A stretch of 64,000 nt of DNA from an uncultured Clostridia bacterium (GTDB lineage Bacteria > Bacillota > Clostridia > Christensenellales > UBA1750), in contig CANQPP010000001.1 of assembly GCA_947625765.1 (NCBI GenBank), positions 91,298 through 155,297 on the forward strand. The letters are read 5' to 3'. The notes beneath the pieces are model-generated. The model ran no database searches, was not told the origin of the DNA, and was given only the letters and a program-made list of their open reading frames with translations. Positions within the stretch are counted from its first letter, which is position 1. Every line of letters starts with the position of its first letter. This document shows, piece after piece, positions 6,837 through 15,380 of the stretch. The position numbers were made by a program, and so were the translations under genes.

Positions 6837-7088
6837 CTAACGTTCATCGTATTGCATCCTCTTTAAGCTCATTTCCAAGACGACACTCGGCGGGAAACCT
6901 TTTGAGTCCACATACAACAAGTCAAAGACTTCCAATTCCAAATCCTTTAGGTTATTCAATTCATCGTCTAAGCACTTCGCGTCACCAAAGCAAATCCTTC
7001 TTCCATCAGTGCCACGGATAGTCACAACAATACGGGAACGATCCGCACAAAGTTCATCTGCCATTTTAAGAGCCTGCGTTATATTCAT
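6837..7088 (-). CDS. Small hypothetical protein, 83 aa
   Basis: The N-terminal helix MNITQALKMADELC is followed by a strand RIVVTIRGTDGRRICF. A second helix LDDELNNLKDLELEVFDLLY and a strand follow. AGGAGG precedes the start. No family is recognised. Confidence 0.65.
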   Translation of the reverse strand: MNITQALKMADELCADRSRIVVTIRGTDGRRICFGDAKCLDDELNNLKDLELEVFDLLYVDSKGFPPSVVLEMSLKRMQYDER

Positions 7089-7099
7089 TCCATTGCCTC

Positions 7100-7552
7100 C
7101 TAAAATTCAATCTCCAGAGAGTCAATCTCGCCATTGTTATCCTTGTGGCATAATACGTTGTAGCAACCGTCACCAAATGCCGTTTCGCTGTAGAATCCTT
7201 CTTCAAATGTGTCGGTTTCATATGTGGATGCAAGATCGCAGAACTCCGCCCATTCTTCTTTTGTGTAATCGCGTTTGTTGTGGAAGAATCCAGCCATGCC
7301 GGAATCAACGCCAATCTCTCCAAACAACTCCATCTCTTTCTGCGGCGGAACATAGCCCATCCAGTAGATGCCCATTCTCATTACCCTTTTATCCTCGCCA
7401 ACCCAAGCGACACATTCAAATGAACTTTCCTTGACCTTCACGTCATTGATTCTGCACCACACATCTCTGTCGTAACAAGGATCAGTAATATCAACCAATC
7501 CCTCGAAGTCATACCAGCCATACTTCTTTTTAGTCAGACGCTGCTTACTCAT
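7100..7552 (-). CDS. DUF4241-like hypothetical protein, 150 aa
   Basis: The stretches GLVDITDPCYDRDVW and GEIGVDSGMAGFFHNK resemble the DUF4241-type proteins common in Firmicutes phages and mobile elements. The second ATG (nine bases after GGAGG) is preferred to the first, which is only three bases away. The start overlaps the upstream stop. Function unknown. Confidence 0.65.
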   Translation of the reverse strand: MSKQRLTKKKYGWYDFEGLVDITDPCYDRDVWCRINDVKVKESSFECVAWVGEDKRVMRMGIYWMGYVPPQKEMELFGEIGVDSGMAGFFHNKRDYTKEEWAEFCDLASTYETDTFEEGFYSETAFGDGCYNVLCHKDNNGEIDSLEIEF

Positions 7553-7760
7553 TTTCATATTCCTCCAATTCGCCGCTCACGTTGATGGTCAACGAAGCAT
7601 TTCCATCAGGAGCATCAAAAGATTCAACCTCCAGCTCGCCGATTCTAGGTGGTATTTCATCCGCCTTGCTAAGCCAGATAACTCTCCCTTCATCAACATG
7701 CCAAATCTCCACATCGAAGTAGCTTTCAGTACACATCTTCACAAAATCATACAGAGTCAT
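7545..7760 (-). CDS. Small acidic hypothetical protein, 71 aa
   Basis: The sequence MTLYDFVKMCTESYFDVEIW then DEGRVIWLSKADEIP suggests a small beta-rich accessory protein. It overlaps the DUF4241-like gene by eight bases. No family is recognised. Confidence 0.65.
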   Translation of the reverse strand: MTLYDFVKMCTESYFDVEIWHVDEGRVIWLSKADEIPPRIGELEVESFDAPDGNASLTINVSGELEEYENE

Positions 7761-7802
7761 GGTAAATCCTCCCTATTCCAAATTACTTGTTTTGCTTTCT
7801 TT

Positions 7803-8072
7803 TTACTTTATCACATCGTCCAGTGTTTCCACATCAAAGTACGCATACGTCCTCTTCTTCCCCGTCGGATAATTCTTTGACAATTTGCTCACCAGGTAAC
7901 ATTCATGCTTTTTTCCACAAACATCAGTTACCATTACTGTTCCCTTCAATAGCCTCATTGTGGAGATGGTTTCACCGAAGAACTTTAGAGTGTCATGGTC
8001 GAAGTAATGGCCGTTCGGATGCTTCTCGTAATACATGTTTCGCAGCTCGTACACATCATTAGGTCGCTTCAT
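7803..8072 (-). CDS. Small hypothetical protein, 89 aa
   Basis: The segment YYEKHPNGHYFDHDTLKFFG is a signature of small, widespread phage and mobile-element proteins of Clostridia. The rest is beta-rich (TMRLLKGTVMVTDVCGKKHE). Function unknown. Confidence 0.7.
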   Translation of the reverse strand: MKRPNDVYELRNMYYEKHPNGHYFDHDTLKFFGETISTMRLLKGTVMVTDVCGKKHECYLVSKLSKNYPTGKKRTYAYFDVETLDDVIK

Positions 8073-8075
8073 TTT

Positions 8076-8630
8076 TTACGCCGCCTTCCTTCCTCTAAAT
8101 GTCCAGCCATAAACCTTTGCGATTTCATCACCAAGTCGCCGAGTGTACCGAGTAACATCGGCCCGAGTGCATTTCCCGTAGTAGATTTTATCAAGGAAGT
8201 TATTGATTTGCGTCTCACTCAACCCATCTTTGAACGCCCTGTACAAGTAATAATTGCTTCCGTCATGATGCGCTCCATCCATTCTTAAATCCCCGAGATC
8301 ATCTACATACCACGTCACGTAATCGCAAACATTATCGTACAGGCAATCCTTGATATTGCCGGAATCAATGATTCTGTAACCGTTTACTCGTCCGTGCCAG
8401 AGACCAAGGTCGCCCAGCACTATAATCGGCTGCGAGAGTTGAATGTCCAAATTCATCCGTTCCACATCGAGCATATCGTCGTTATCGCCAATCATGAACT
8501 CATAGAGCCGATCTTCATCACCCGTGTCCCAGTCCAATTCATTCGCCCTAATGTAGTCGATGTACTCCTCTCTGTAATCATCCGGGTCAAGGTAATCGTT
8601 AGTCCATACAAGCCTCTTGTGCTGATACAT
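8076..8630 (-). CDS. Hypothetical protein, 184 aa
   Basis: The acidic N-terminal half is followed by a conserved-looking core (QPIIVLGDLGLWHGRVNGYR; HHDGSNYYLYRAFKDG). The basic C-terminus WTFRGRKAA could contact nucleic acid. The start overlaps the upstream stop (TAATG). This type of protein is frequent in Firmicutes prophages; the role is unknown. Confidence 0.7.
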   Translation of the reverse strand: MYQHKRLVWTNDYLDPDDYREEYIDYIRANELDWDTGDEDRLYEFMIGDNDDMLDVERMNLDIQLSQPIIVLGDLGLWHGRVNGYRIIDSGNIKDCLYDNVCDYVTWYVDDLGDLRMDGAHHDGSNYYLYRAFKDGLSETQINNFLDKIYYGKCTRADVTRYTRRLGDEIAKVYGWTFRGRKAA

Positions 8631-9160
8631 TACTTTGCCTCCTTCTTTTCCGTTTCAGGATCATGCCAATGCAAGCCCCTTCTCTCATACAGCGGAATCC
8701 AATGCGCTTCATAGAAGTCATAACCAGCCCCATCAATGCCGAAGAAGTAGCCAAATTCCTCACTCCTGTAAATGCGGAATCCGCACATCGACATAATCCG
8801 AATCCCATCATCCTCCTCAAGCCATTCATCATCAAGAGAATCACCGAAAGACCACATTGTCCCCCACATCGGAAGGGCTTCATCGTTTTCCAATTCCATA
8901 TCGTCCATCGCAACTCTTACAGTCTTTCCGTTGTCTAGCTTTACGGAATACAAGTCACTCTCCGCATCGAACCCATTTACCTCCCCGCTTTCGCTCTCAT
9001 TGTAAACATAAACCCTATCGCCAGCTGTAGGAATAGTAACTTCCGTCCAGTCGCACTCGTCCACCTCCATCAGCCTTTCGATCATCCCCTGCTGGACTAC
9101 ATTAAACTCCTTCACCCATTCACGAACAGCTTCTTCCTTTGTCATGCCCTTCCTCAACAT
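8630..9160 (-). CDS. Conserved Clostridia mobile-element protein, 176 aa
   Basis: The C-terminal segment (MWGTMWSFGDSLDDEWLEED; FGYFFGIDGAGYDFYEAHW) is a recognisable domain of many Clostridia phage and conjugative-element proteins of unknown function. The N-terminal part carries a small barrel-like stretch (GDRVYVYNESESGEVNGFDA) resembling an SH3-type loop. No enzymatic motif is visible. Confidence 0.7.
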   Translation of the reverse strand: MLRKGMTKEEAVREWVKEFNVVQQGMIERLMEVDECDWTEVTIPTAGDRVYVYNESESGEVNGFDAESDLYSVKLDNGKTVRVAMDDMELENDEALPMWGTMWSFGDSLDDEWLEEDDGIRIMSMCGFRIYRSEEFGYFFGIDGAGYDFYEAHWIPLYERRGLHWHDPETEKKEAK

Positions 9161-9180
9161 TTATTCCAGCCCCTTTCAAA

Positions 9181-9474
9181 TCAAAGAAAATCGATTTCAT
9201 CTACTACCCAATATGGTTCTTCCTCGCAATCCACATCGAAGCCACCATCATAATCATCACCGCCGTAGCACTTAAAACCAAATACCAAATCATCCCCTTG
9301 TGATTCATAAAGTGCGTTAAGCAGCGTCGCAATCGCTGCCGCCATATCTTCTGTCTTGCAAATCAAACAATTCCCAGCACTGTACAAATCAGAATCTTCT
9401 TGGTAAAGGAGTCTGTTCACGAATATAGCGAACCAATCTACTTTGAACACACCGAGTCTTCCCACATCTACCAT
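9181..9474 (-). CDS. Small acidic hypothetical protein, 97 aa
   Basis: The sequence FAIFVNRLLYQEDSDLYSAG then an Ala-rich helix AAAIATLLNALYESQGDDLV leads to a very acidic tail (GGDDYDGGFDVDCEEEPYWV). The acidity could indicate mimicry of nucleic acid, which is only a suggestion. No family is recognised. Confidence 0.65.
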   Translation of the reverse strand: MVDVGRLGVFKVDWFAIFVNRLLYQEDSDLYSAGNCLICKTEDMAAAIATLLNALYESQGDDLVFGFKCYGGDDYDGGFDVDCEEEPYWVVDEIDFL

Positions 9475-9504
9475 TTATCCCAGGCTCCTTTCAGTTCAAT
9501 TCAT

Positions 9505-9855
9505 TCATTCTACTGTCCCCACAATTTTCCGTTTGCACGCTTTCGGATATATAGCTATCCCTCCTTTGTTATACAGCGCGCTCCCGCTATCTCGTTGCTT
9601 AGTTTCATGAGGCGTCAACGTATAGGGCAAACTCATAAATGCAGCTTTGTTCATGCCGCAGAATGCCGTAATATGCCGCCCAGTCGTTGCGCTCCATCCA
9701 CCCCAAAGTCGTCTGTAATTGCCGTTTTTATCCCGGCTAAGAATGGGGGTTCCGTAGCTGTACAGAACCCTCGTACCGTTATCCTTCTCCTTTACGATTG
9801 CCTTTTTGTAGTAACTCTTCCGGCCATCATTCGGCACCAACTCATATTCACGCAT
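9505..9855 (-). CDS. DUF8033-like hypothetical protein, 116 aa
   Basis: The pattern VLYSYGTPILSRDKNGNYRR then LWGGWSATTGRHITAFCG matches small conserved proteins of Firmicutes phages and plasmids (DUF8033-like). It overlaps the metallopeptidase gene by eight bases. Function unknown. Confidence 0.65.
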   Translation of the reverse strand: MREYELVPNDGRKSYYKKAIVKEKDNGTRVLYSYGTPILSRDKNGNYRRLWGGWSATTGRHITAFCGMNKAAFMSLPYTLTPHETKQRDSGSALYNKGGIAIYPKACKRKIVGTVE

Positions 9856-10891
9856 TTAATTTGCCTCCTTTTTCGTCAATTCCATCGTTCCACCAATCAA
9901 CGTTTCCTTCCTTGCCGAACTCCTCCTCGTAAAGCTCGTGAATCACCCCATTTCCAAATTCATAGCGATAATCTTCCAGCTCCTCGAAGTCATACTTCCA
10001 AAGCAAATCTTCATACTCGCACTGAATGTCAAGCGGCAGAGAATCAATCACTCTGTCAATAGCTGAAACATAATCTTTTCCATAATCCCCGGTCTTATAA
10101 TTCGCCCATTTGTCGTATGCTTTATCGTACTTATCATAGGCATTCCAAGAGTAGACGTTTCCGTATTTGCTATAACCGTAAGTAGACACCGCCTCCACAT
10201 ATTCGTACCTGGGGAACGTCTCCGCGTTGGCTTGATTTACCATGTTCACGGCTCTCTCAATCGTTTTGTTGAGGTCAGCCATGACAACATACTCATGCTG
10301 GGTATGGGCATTGTAGTACCCCGACGATAGATTTACTGCGGCCACGCCCATAATCGGTGCAATGATTGAGATGTCAGTGAAGCTCCCGAAAGCAGTCGTG
10401 AACCCGTTCTCCGTTACCCAATCTTCAAAGTCCTTGTTGTCGCAGTCATAATAGACTGCATCGTCTACCCCTCTCCGATCAATCTCAATAATCGCCTTCA
10501 CGTCGTCCAGCTCTGTCGGCAGCTTCTTGTTCATAAAATCGTCTGCAAACTTATTCGCGCCGCCGCCACCTATTTCTTCATCGCAAGTGAACAGCAGCCA
10601 CGGCTTCCGTTCGGCCTTTTCACGGATTTGCATCAAGGCATAGACCCCGCACCGATCATCGCCGCCGATTCCCTGCGGGGACATAATAATCTCGCCCCAT
10701 TCGCTCATACACACATCCTTCACGTTCTCTTTATGAACCGTGTCCAGGTGGGCCACGAGAAGCACAGGGGCCTCGCCTCTTACCAGAACGTACTTCCCCT
10801 TCTCGTGTTGCTCATCATCCTTGTACGTCCTCACCAAAAGGTTGAACAATTTTGTTTGCGGTTTGCGTGCCAATTCAACAAAGCTAGTCAT
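9848..10891 (-). CDS. M20/M28-like zinc metallopeptidase, 347 aa
   Basis: Family motifs appear in order: LLVAHLDTVH (metal ligand H48, D50), IGGDDRCGVYAL (bridging D near 78), FTCDEEIGGGGA (catalytic and metal-binding E105/E106), IIEIDRRG (metal ligand D) and HTQHEYV (final ligand H). These fit a di-zinc aminopeptidase or deacylase. The C-terminal 130 residues are tyrosine- and lysine-rich (YGYSKYGNVYSWNAYDKYDK) and look like an added region. Such peptidases are common in the early regions of Clostridia phages; their substrate is unknown. Confidence 0.8.
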   Translation of the reverse strand: MTSFVELARKPQTKLFNLLVRTYKDDEQHEKGKYVLVRGEAPVLLVAHLDTVHKENVKDVCMSEWGEIIMSPQGIGGDDRCGVYALMQIREKAERKPWLLFTCDEEIGGGGANKFADDFMNKKLPTELDDVKAIIEIDRRGVDDAVYYDCDNKDFEDWVTENGFTTAFGSFTDISIIAPIMGVAAVNLSSGYYNAHTQHEYVVMADLNKTIERAVNMVNQANAETFPRYEYVEAVSTYGYSKYGNVYSWNAYDKYDKAYDKWANYKTGDYGKDYVSAIDRVIDSLPLDIQCEYEDLLWKYDFEELEDYRYEFGNGVIHELYEEEFGKEGNVDWWNDGIDEKGGKLNA

Positions 10892-10906
10892 GATTTAATG
10901 CCTCCT

Positions 10907-12658
10907 TTAAGCGATTCTCTCCTCGGTTTCGTGATCCGGCATGCAGTCCGGGCAGTAATACTTGACTTCGCCCGTCTGCGGGTCAACGAACATGTTCTCA
11001 TCGCACTTGAGAACGTATTCGTGGCAATCAGAGCATTCTTCGCATTCACGCTTTACACAGTAGTCGCACATGTACTGAATCCGCCCGCAATCATCGTGAA
11101 CCGCGTTCAAGTCGTCAGAACGGAGCAGCTCCCCACAATGGTCACAAGCAGCGTAATAGCGCTCAACGCAATCTGGGCAAACCCTTACTTCATAACCACG
11201 GCAGTCATAAGCGACAAGCACCTCGCCGTTATCGATCCACTCGCCGCACTCTTCGCAACAAGTAAAGAGACTGTCTCTACAATCATCGCAGTAATAGTAT
11301 CCGTTAATGCAAGTGACATTGTTCTCATGATGCCATTCTCCGCACCGCTCGCAGTAGAGGTAATGGTCATCCAGGCAGTCTTCGCAAACCTGAACCACAT
11401 TACCATACTCATCACGAACCCATATCAAATCGTCTTCGTTGTGGACGGTGCATCCGCAAGCGTCGCAATGATAACTCCCGCCGCAATCGCTACAAAGCAG
11501 CCCATCGTCTTCGTCGGTTTCTTTGCCGCAATCAATGCACAGGCCACGAGCGCCGACGATCAGCACGGGTTCACTACCCATCGGCTCGGGAAGCGTTGCC
11601 CCAGACCGAACAGAGACCTTCCCCGCGAAATTGTTGTAAATCCAATCGGGATACCCGCCGAAGCCAATGCCCTGCTCTACCAAAGACTTAAAATCCCCTT
11701 CGTAAGAGGGCTTAGTCGTCCACAGATTAGGCATATCCTCTAGCTCGCTAATCTCCTTCTGCACCAAATGACGGTACAGTTTGCTATCCTCTCCCTCAGC
11801 GCCGGAAAGCCCGCCGCACTTCTGGTACATCCTGCTTTGCAGAAGCACACCGCTGCCAGGGTTATACGCGAAGATTTGCCGCGTCGTTTTGCGATTGTTC
11901 AGAGTTTCCGCGTCGGTAGGATCGTCAACCGTGAACACGATAAACGACACCTCGTCACGGGCATACCCGGAACAGCCGTTGTTGTAGGAGAAGTCCCCGT
12001 TGAAAGAATGGCAGCTTGTCAGGGTCTGCCCGCGATCATCGTCCTTCGGGTTGCTCATGGTCAAGAAATGGGCCGGGTTAATGGAAACAAACAGCTTGAA
12101 GTCGATTTGCTTTGAAACAAGCTCGTCAGCGAGAGCAGCATACTTCCGTTGAAAGTCGCTCCCTGCCGTCTCATCAACCAAGCCAAGAGCCTTGCAGATA
12201 GAGCGGAACACTTTGCTCAGTTTGCGCCCCTCTACATAAGCGCCAGGCGCAACCTCGTTCATCACCGCAATAGCGCGATCTCGGAAGAAGTTATCTTCCC
12301 TATTCTCTTTTATAGAAAAGAAGTCAATAATCAAATCCATCTGCGAGAAAGTGATTTGACCATAAGCGAAAGCCAATTGAAGGATACTTCGTGCCAATTG
12401 GCGAATCGTTTGGGCGTCTGCGTCGTGCGTTCTCGTCCCGTTAATCACAATTGCGCCCAGCTCCTCGTTCCACACGGGCGATTTACGGAACAGCTCCCTC
12501 AGCGCCATCTTCGACTTTGCATTATCCCGCGCAAGCCTCTGAATGAAGGCATCGCTGGCGTCCGCGCCATAGGTGCGGTCAGTATGCGCGTAGTAGTCCT
12601 TCAACGCCTGGCGAATGTTGATCTCGTTCTGTTCCACGACCTGCTCGAAAGTGTACAT
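10907..12658 (-). CDS. Zinc-ribbon repeat protein, 583 aa
   Basis: The N-terminal 370 residues form an alpha/beta domain with GQTLTSCHSFNGDFSYNNGC. The C-terminal 210 residues hold a run of CxxC pairs (CIDCGKETD, CSDCGGSYHCDACGCTVH, CEDCLDDHYLYCERCGEWHH, CDDCRDS, CCEECGEW, CPDCVERY, CDHCGELL, CDYCVKRECEECSDCHEY, CPDCMPDH). They are arranged like tandem treble-clef or LIM-type zinc binders. Such proteins are common in Firmicutes phages and conjugative elements; the role is unknown and protein-protein scaffolding is likely. It has its own promoter at 12713-12741. Confidence 0.75.
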   Translation of the reverse strand: MYTFEQVVEQNEINIRQALKDYYAHTDRTYGADASDAFIQRLARDNAKSKMALRELFRKSPVWNEELGAIVINGTRTHDADAQTIRQLARSILQLAFAYGQITFSQMDLIIDFFSIKENREDNFFRDRAIAVMNEVAPGAYVEGRKLSKVFRSICKALGLVDETAGSDFQRKYAALADELVSKQIDFKLFVSINPAHFLTMSNPKDDDRGQTLTSCHSFNGDFSYNNGCSGYARDEVSFIVFTVDDPTDAETLNNRKTTRQIFAYNPGSGVLLQSRMYQKCGGLSGAEGEDSKLYRHLVQKEISELEDMPNLWTTKPSYEGDFKSLVEQGIGFGGYPDWIYNNFAGKVSVRSGATLPEPMGSEPVLIVGARGLCIDCGKETDEDDGLLCSDCGGSYHCDACGCTVHNEDDLIWVRDEYGNVVQVCEDCLDDHYLYCERCGEWHHENNVTCINGYYYCDDCRDSLFTCCEECGEWIDNGEVLVAYDCRGYEVRVCPDCVERYYAACDHCGELLRSDDLNAVHDDCGRIQYMCDYCVKRECEECSDCHEYVLKCDENMFVDPQTGEVKYYCPDCMPDHETEERIA

Positions 12659-12712
12659 AGTTTGCCTCCTTAAATTTTTGATTTTGTTCGGGAACTTCTC
12701 GGAATGGTTAAT

Positions 12713-12741
12713 AGGGTATCACTCAAACCTGTTTGCACCAA
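12713..12741 (-). promoter_or_regulatory. Promoter of zinc-ribbon gene
   Basis: TTGGTG (12741-12736), 17-base spacer, TACCCT (12718-12713). The -10 is weak, but the upstream element TTAGAAAATTTCAAAAACTA is identical to that of the promoter at 20653-20682 on the other strand. Confidence 0.6.
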
Positions 12742-12792
12742 TAGTTTTTGAAATTTTCTAACTATGGTCAAAAAAATAGAGCTTCTGCGCGG

Positions 12793-13653
12793 TCATGCAA
12801 CCCTCCTCTTCTCTTTAACTTCTAGTCCGTACTTGTCCGCTGCCCGCAAGATTGCATCCTCCAGCATGGCAGTCATGGCCGTAATAGCGCCACGGCACTC
12901 CCTATGCTGCAAGCGGGCAACGCTCGCCGTCACCGTCGGCCCCCAGTTGTCCTCATGCGTCCAGCCCATGCCATCCTTCATGGCTTCCACCACGGGCTTC
13001 TTGTACCCATACTTGCCCACGATAGCGGCCAGGCAGGACAGCACCGTCCCCGAATAGCCGCCGATCTGTTCGTCCCAGCCCAAGTCCTCGATCAAAGAAA
13101 ACACCACGTCAAGCCGTTCTTCCCCTTGATTTGCGATCAACTTCATGGCCCTGCTCGTAGAGTTCAAATAGCGAGGCTTCCTCAAGGCGCGAACATTCGA
13201 GATTTGCACGCCGTGCTTCTCGCAAATCCTTCGCAAGGCAAGCGCTCTTGGATCGTTGTAGACGATCTCCGCCTTGTACTTATCATAGGCGCTCATACTG
13301 GTCTTGTTGTCATTTTGCCCGGCGAAAATCCGCGCCTCGTCCTCCTGCGTGTACCCCACATAGAGCCTGCACACAAGGGCATCCTTCCCGATCATTTTTG
13401 CTGCAAGGACAGTGTTCTGCCCGTCCATCACGAAAAACTCACCGCCCCGGAAAGAAACCATGGGCGGGTTGCACTTCTCGTCGCTCCATTCGCGGGCGAT
13501 CTTTGCCACTTTGCTGCCCGGCGTCCGCTGATACTCCGGGTCTACCTGTAACAGGGTCAGAGGGATTTCCAGGAACTTATTCGTCCCGACGATAGTCGCG
13601 TTGCGGACAAGAGCTTCGGCCATAGTGGATTCAAGATTAACGATTTTCTGCAT
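12793..13653 (-). CDS. ParB-like / DUF6551 protein, 286 aa
   Basis: Residues 25-110 carry the ParB/Srx-type pattern: FLEIPLTLLQVDPEYQRTPG, then GEFFVMDGQNTVLAAKMIGK, then LYVGYTQEDEARIFAGQNDN. The core G-Q-N-T takes the place of the GxxR box of true ParB. The C-terminal 150 residues are helical. These proteins occur in many actinobacterial and Clostridia phages; DNA binding or a nuclease/NTPase role is plausible but unproven. Partition is unlikely because no ParA is nearby. Confidence 0.7.
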   Translation of the reverse strand: MQKIVNLESTMAEALVRNATIVGTNKFLEIPLTLLQVDPEYQRTPGSKVAKIAREWSDEKCNPPMVSFRGGEFFVMDGQNTVLAAKMIGKDALVCRLYVGYTQEDEARIFAGQNDNKTSMSAYDKYKAEIVYNDPRALALRRICEKHGVQISNVRALRKPRYLNSTSRAMKLIANQGEERLDVVFSLIEDLGWDEQIGGYSGTVLSCLAAIVGKYGYKKPVVEAMKDGMGWTHEDNWGPTVTASVARLQHRECRGAITAMTAMLEDAILRAADKYGLEVKEKRRVA

Positions 13654-13705
13654 AATGATCCTCCTTTAATTTGCGTCCATGTGTTTTTTGAGTTTGCAGG
13701 GGTAC

Positions 13706-13738
13706 AAAAAAAGCCCGCCCACATTTACGTGAACGAGC
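13706..13738 (-). terminator. Rho-independent terminator
   Basis: On the minus strand GCTCGTTCAC (13738-13729) pairs with GTGGGCGGGC (13722-13713) and is followed by seven T. It separates the small gene at 13768-13836 from the ParB-like gene. Confidence 0.85.
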
Positions 13739-13767
13739 AGTCCGTCTAGGTTCAATTTACTTTTGGT

Positions 13768-13836
13768 CTACATGATTTTGTTGTCGTCCTGGTCTATGAT
13801 TGTATCCTCCTCAGAAAACAGATTTGCAATAGGCAC
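13768..13836 (-). CDS. Very small acidic protein, 22 aa
   Basis: GTG start six bases after GGAGG in a GGAGGAGG run. The product is MPIANLFSEEDTIIDQDDNK plus IM. An overlapping 14-codon frame (MKTEEACAYCKSVF) starts 24 bases earlier and is less convincing. A strong terminator follows 30 bases after the stop, which supports a real short transcript. Confidence 0.45.
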   Translation of the reverse strand: MPIANLFSEEDTIIDQDDNKIM

Positions 13837-13887
13837 ACGCCTCCTCCGTTTTCATTTTACCGTTTGTTCGGATTTAATTTGCGTCCA

Positions 13888-14541
13888 TTAGGTATGAACG
13901 CTATACTTCAAGCCCAGCCTCCCCTTCGTGAGAGTCTTCGAGAAAATCAAACCCCCATTCATAGGGTAGCCGGATTTAGAGGTGAAGTAGAAATCCTCCG
14001 TCCCATCCGCATACAGGGTCACCACGTCCCCATGCCACTGGAAGCAGTCACGCATAGCTTTGCTGAAAGCCCTCCTCCAGTCAGAGCAGGTCTGGATACA
14101 GTGAAGCAGATTCTTCGTCCGCTCGTCGTCATGGAACACGACCCGAGGAGCCTCAGCGCGGCCAGTATACAGGTACTTCACCGTCTTGCCGTTAAGCCAG
14201 TCCAGAACGATCTCCAGAGGAATAGTAAATTCCTGCTTCCTGCCCTTCAAGTGGTTGTTGGGCGCGCTCCAGTCCAGGTCAAGCCAAAGCATCTCAAAGG
14301 CATAGTCATCCCCGCGATTCCTCACCTCCATAAAGTTGTTCATGTCCCTATCGTATCCCTGAATGATCTCATCGTTCAGAATCATCTTGGCCAAAATGGG
14401 CGAAACGTAGAAGCGATTGCTCTTGCCCTCGTTGTCAACCGTCCACAGGAAATGCAAGTCCCCGCTCTGCTCCAGGTGCACAAGAATAGCTTTGTTGTAA
14501 ATTGCGCGGCTATACTTCCCGCGGCTGTTCAGTTTTCCCAT
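13888..14541 (-). CDS. Hypothetical protein, 217 aa
   Basis: The start follows AAGGAGGATCACT. The sequence MGKLNSRGKYSRAIYNKAIL then LEQSGDLHFLWTVDNEGKSN is followed by a beta-rich centre and a C-terminal segment WHGDVVTLYADGTEDFYFTS. No family is recognised. Codon use is like its neighbours. Confidence 0.7.
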   Translation of the reverse strand: MGKLNSRGKYSRAIYNKAILVHLEQSGDLHFLWTVDNEGKSNRFYVSPILAKMILNDEIIQGYDRDMNNFMEVRNRGDDYAFEMLWLDLDWSAPNNHLKGRKQEFTIPLEIVLDWLNGKTVKYLYTGRAEAPRVVFHDDERTKNLLHCIQTCSDWRRAFSKAMRDCFQWHGDVVTLYADGTEDFYFTSKSGYPMNGGLIFSKTLTKGRLGLKYSVHT

Positions 14542-14615
14542 AGTGATCCTCCTTGCTTTGATTTGTTCGCGTCCATATGGGCGCAGTTGTCCCCTTTAGT
14601 TCGTTTACGCTAACT

Positions 14616-14780
14616 CTAGCGCACAAAGTAGTCCTCAATATAGATGATCTTCTCCCGAACGGGAACAGGGTTCACCTGGGCCTTTTTATTCTGCCGCCAA
14701 AGGGCATCGGCCTCCCTGGACGAACGAATGGGGCGCTTGTCCTCGCGCCTGTACAGCTCCGGGTTGCGAATCTTCAACAT
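14616..14780 (-). CDS. Small basic protein, 54 aa
   Basis: ATG eight bases after GGAGG. The N-terminal half MLKIRNPELYRREDKRPIRS is strongly basic; the C-terminus VREKIIYIEDYFVR is a predicted strand. The basic charge suggests nucleic acid contact. No family is recognised. Confidence 0.65.
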   Translation of the reverse strand: MLKIRNPELYRREDKRPIRSSREADALWRQNKKAQVNPVPVREKIIYIEDYFVR

Positions 14781-14848
14781 GGCATAGTCCTCCCGATGGT
14801 CTAAATGGGCGCACTTGTAGCGCCTTGTTTGTTAGGGCTGTTCCGCGT

Positions 14849-15028
14849 TTACGCGGTCTTGATTTGCTTCTGCGCCTCCGCTGCGAGCGCGTAGAAAGTC
14901 CGTTTCATCTCGGCGTACTCCGCCTTTACGTCAGGATCGAAGCGCAACTCAAGGGCGTAATGCTTGCGGTATGCGCCCATCTTGTTATTCAAGGCATAAA
15001 GATTACGTTCTAACTCTTGCATTGTCAT
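14849..15028 (-). CDS. Small helical protein, 59 aa
   Basis: Start after AAGGAGGCTACAACC. The sequence MTMQELERNLYALNNKMGAY then VKAEYAEMKRTFYALAAEAQ is predicted fully helical with heptad spacing. No family is recognised. Confidence 0.7.
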   Translation of the reverse strand: MTMQELERNLYALNNKMGAYRKHYALELRFDPDVKAEYAEMKRTFYALAAEAQKQIKTA

Positions 15029-15052
15029 GGTTGTAGCCTCCTTGTTTTTGGG

Positions 15053-15083
15053 TACAAAAATAAAGCCCGTGTTTACGGGCTTT
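15053..15083 (-). terminator. Rho-independent terminator (possibly bidirectional)
   Basis: AAAGCCCGT / ACGGGCTTT (15062-15070 and 15075-15083) with T-rich tails on both strands (TTTATTTTTG on the minus strand). Confidence 0.75.
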
Positions 15084-15315
15084 TTGTTCGGGATTTATCG
15101 CGTCTACATAGGAATGGCTTTTTCAATTTGCGCGCACGGGTTGCGCAGCTATGGGCAAGTGCTCATAAAAATAGCGTGGATCGTTTTGCTAGTCCTATTG
15201 CGTCAACGCCTGGGCAGCGTGCTTTGCTTTTATCGCGTCAACGTGAAGCCAGAAAGTGCCTAGTATTCGCGCGCGTACAGAAAACAGTCCAGCGGCAAAG
15301 TCTGTAAAAATGGGC
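15084..15315. repeat. Gene-free stretch with short repeats
   Basis: No gene is seen. The motif GACGCGATAAA or close variants occurs three times on the minus strand (near 15101, 15199 and 15236). Related copies GACGCAAATTAAA or GACGCGAACAAA lie before genes near 13672, 13882 and 14572. Two copies are followed by CCGAACAAA. These look like binding sites or processed leader elements. Confidence 0.4.
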
Positions 15316-15350
15316 GCGAAAAAAGACCGGGGATTTATTCCCCGGTCTTT
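15316..15350 (-). terminator. Rho-independent terminator
   Basis: AAAGACCGGGGA / TCCCCGGTCTTT with a five-base loop, then TTTTTT on the minus strand. It lies 31 bases after the stop of the 15381-16196 gene. Confidence 0.9.
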
Positions 15351-15380
15351 ATATTCCGCTCGCCGTTTTTCGCGTCGGCG

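Noticed and set aside
10628..11743. 371-codon plus-strand frame
   Set aside because: Antisense to the zinc-ribbon and metallopeptidase genes, which have clear motifs; the predicted protein is a low-complexity shadow.
13690..13860. 14-codon frame MKTEEACAYCKSVF as start of a frameshifted zinc-knuckle protein
   Set aside because: The overlapping GTG-initiated 22-codon frame has a better ribosome site and uses the downstream sequence without a frameshift.
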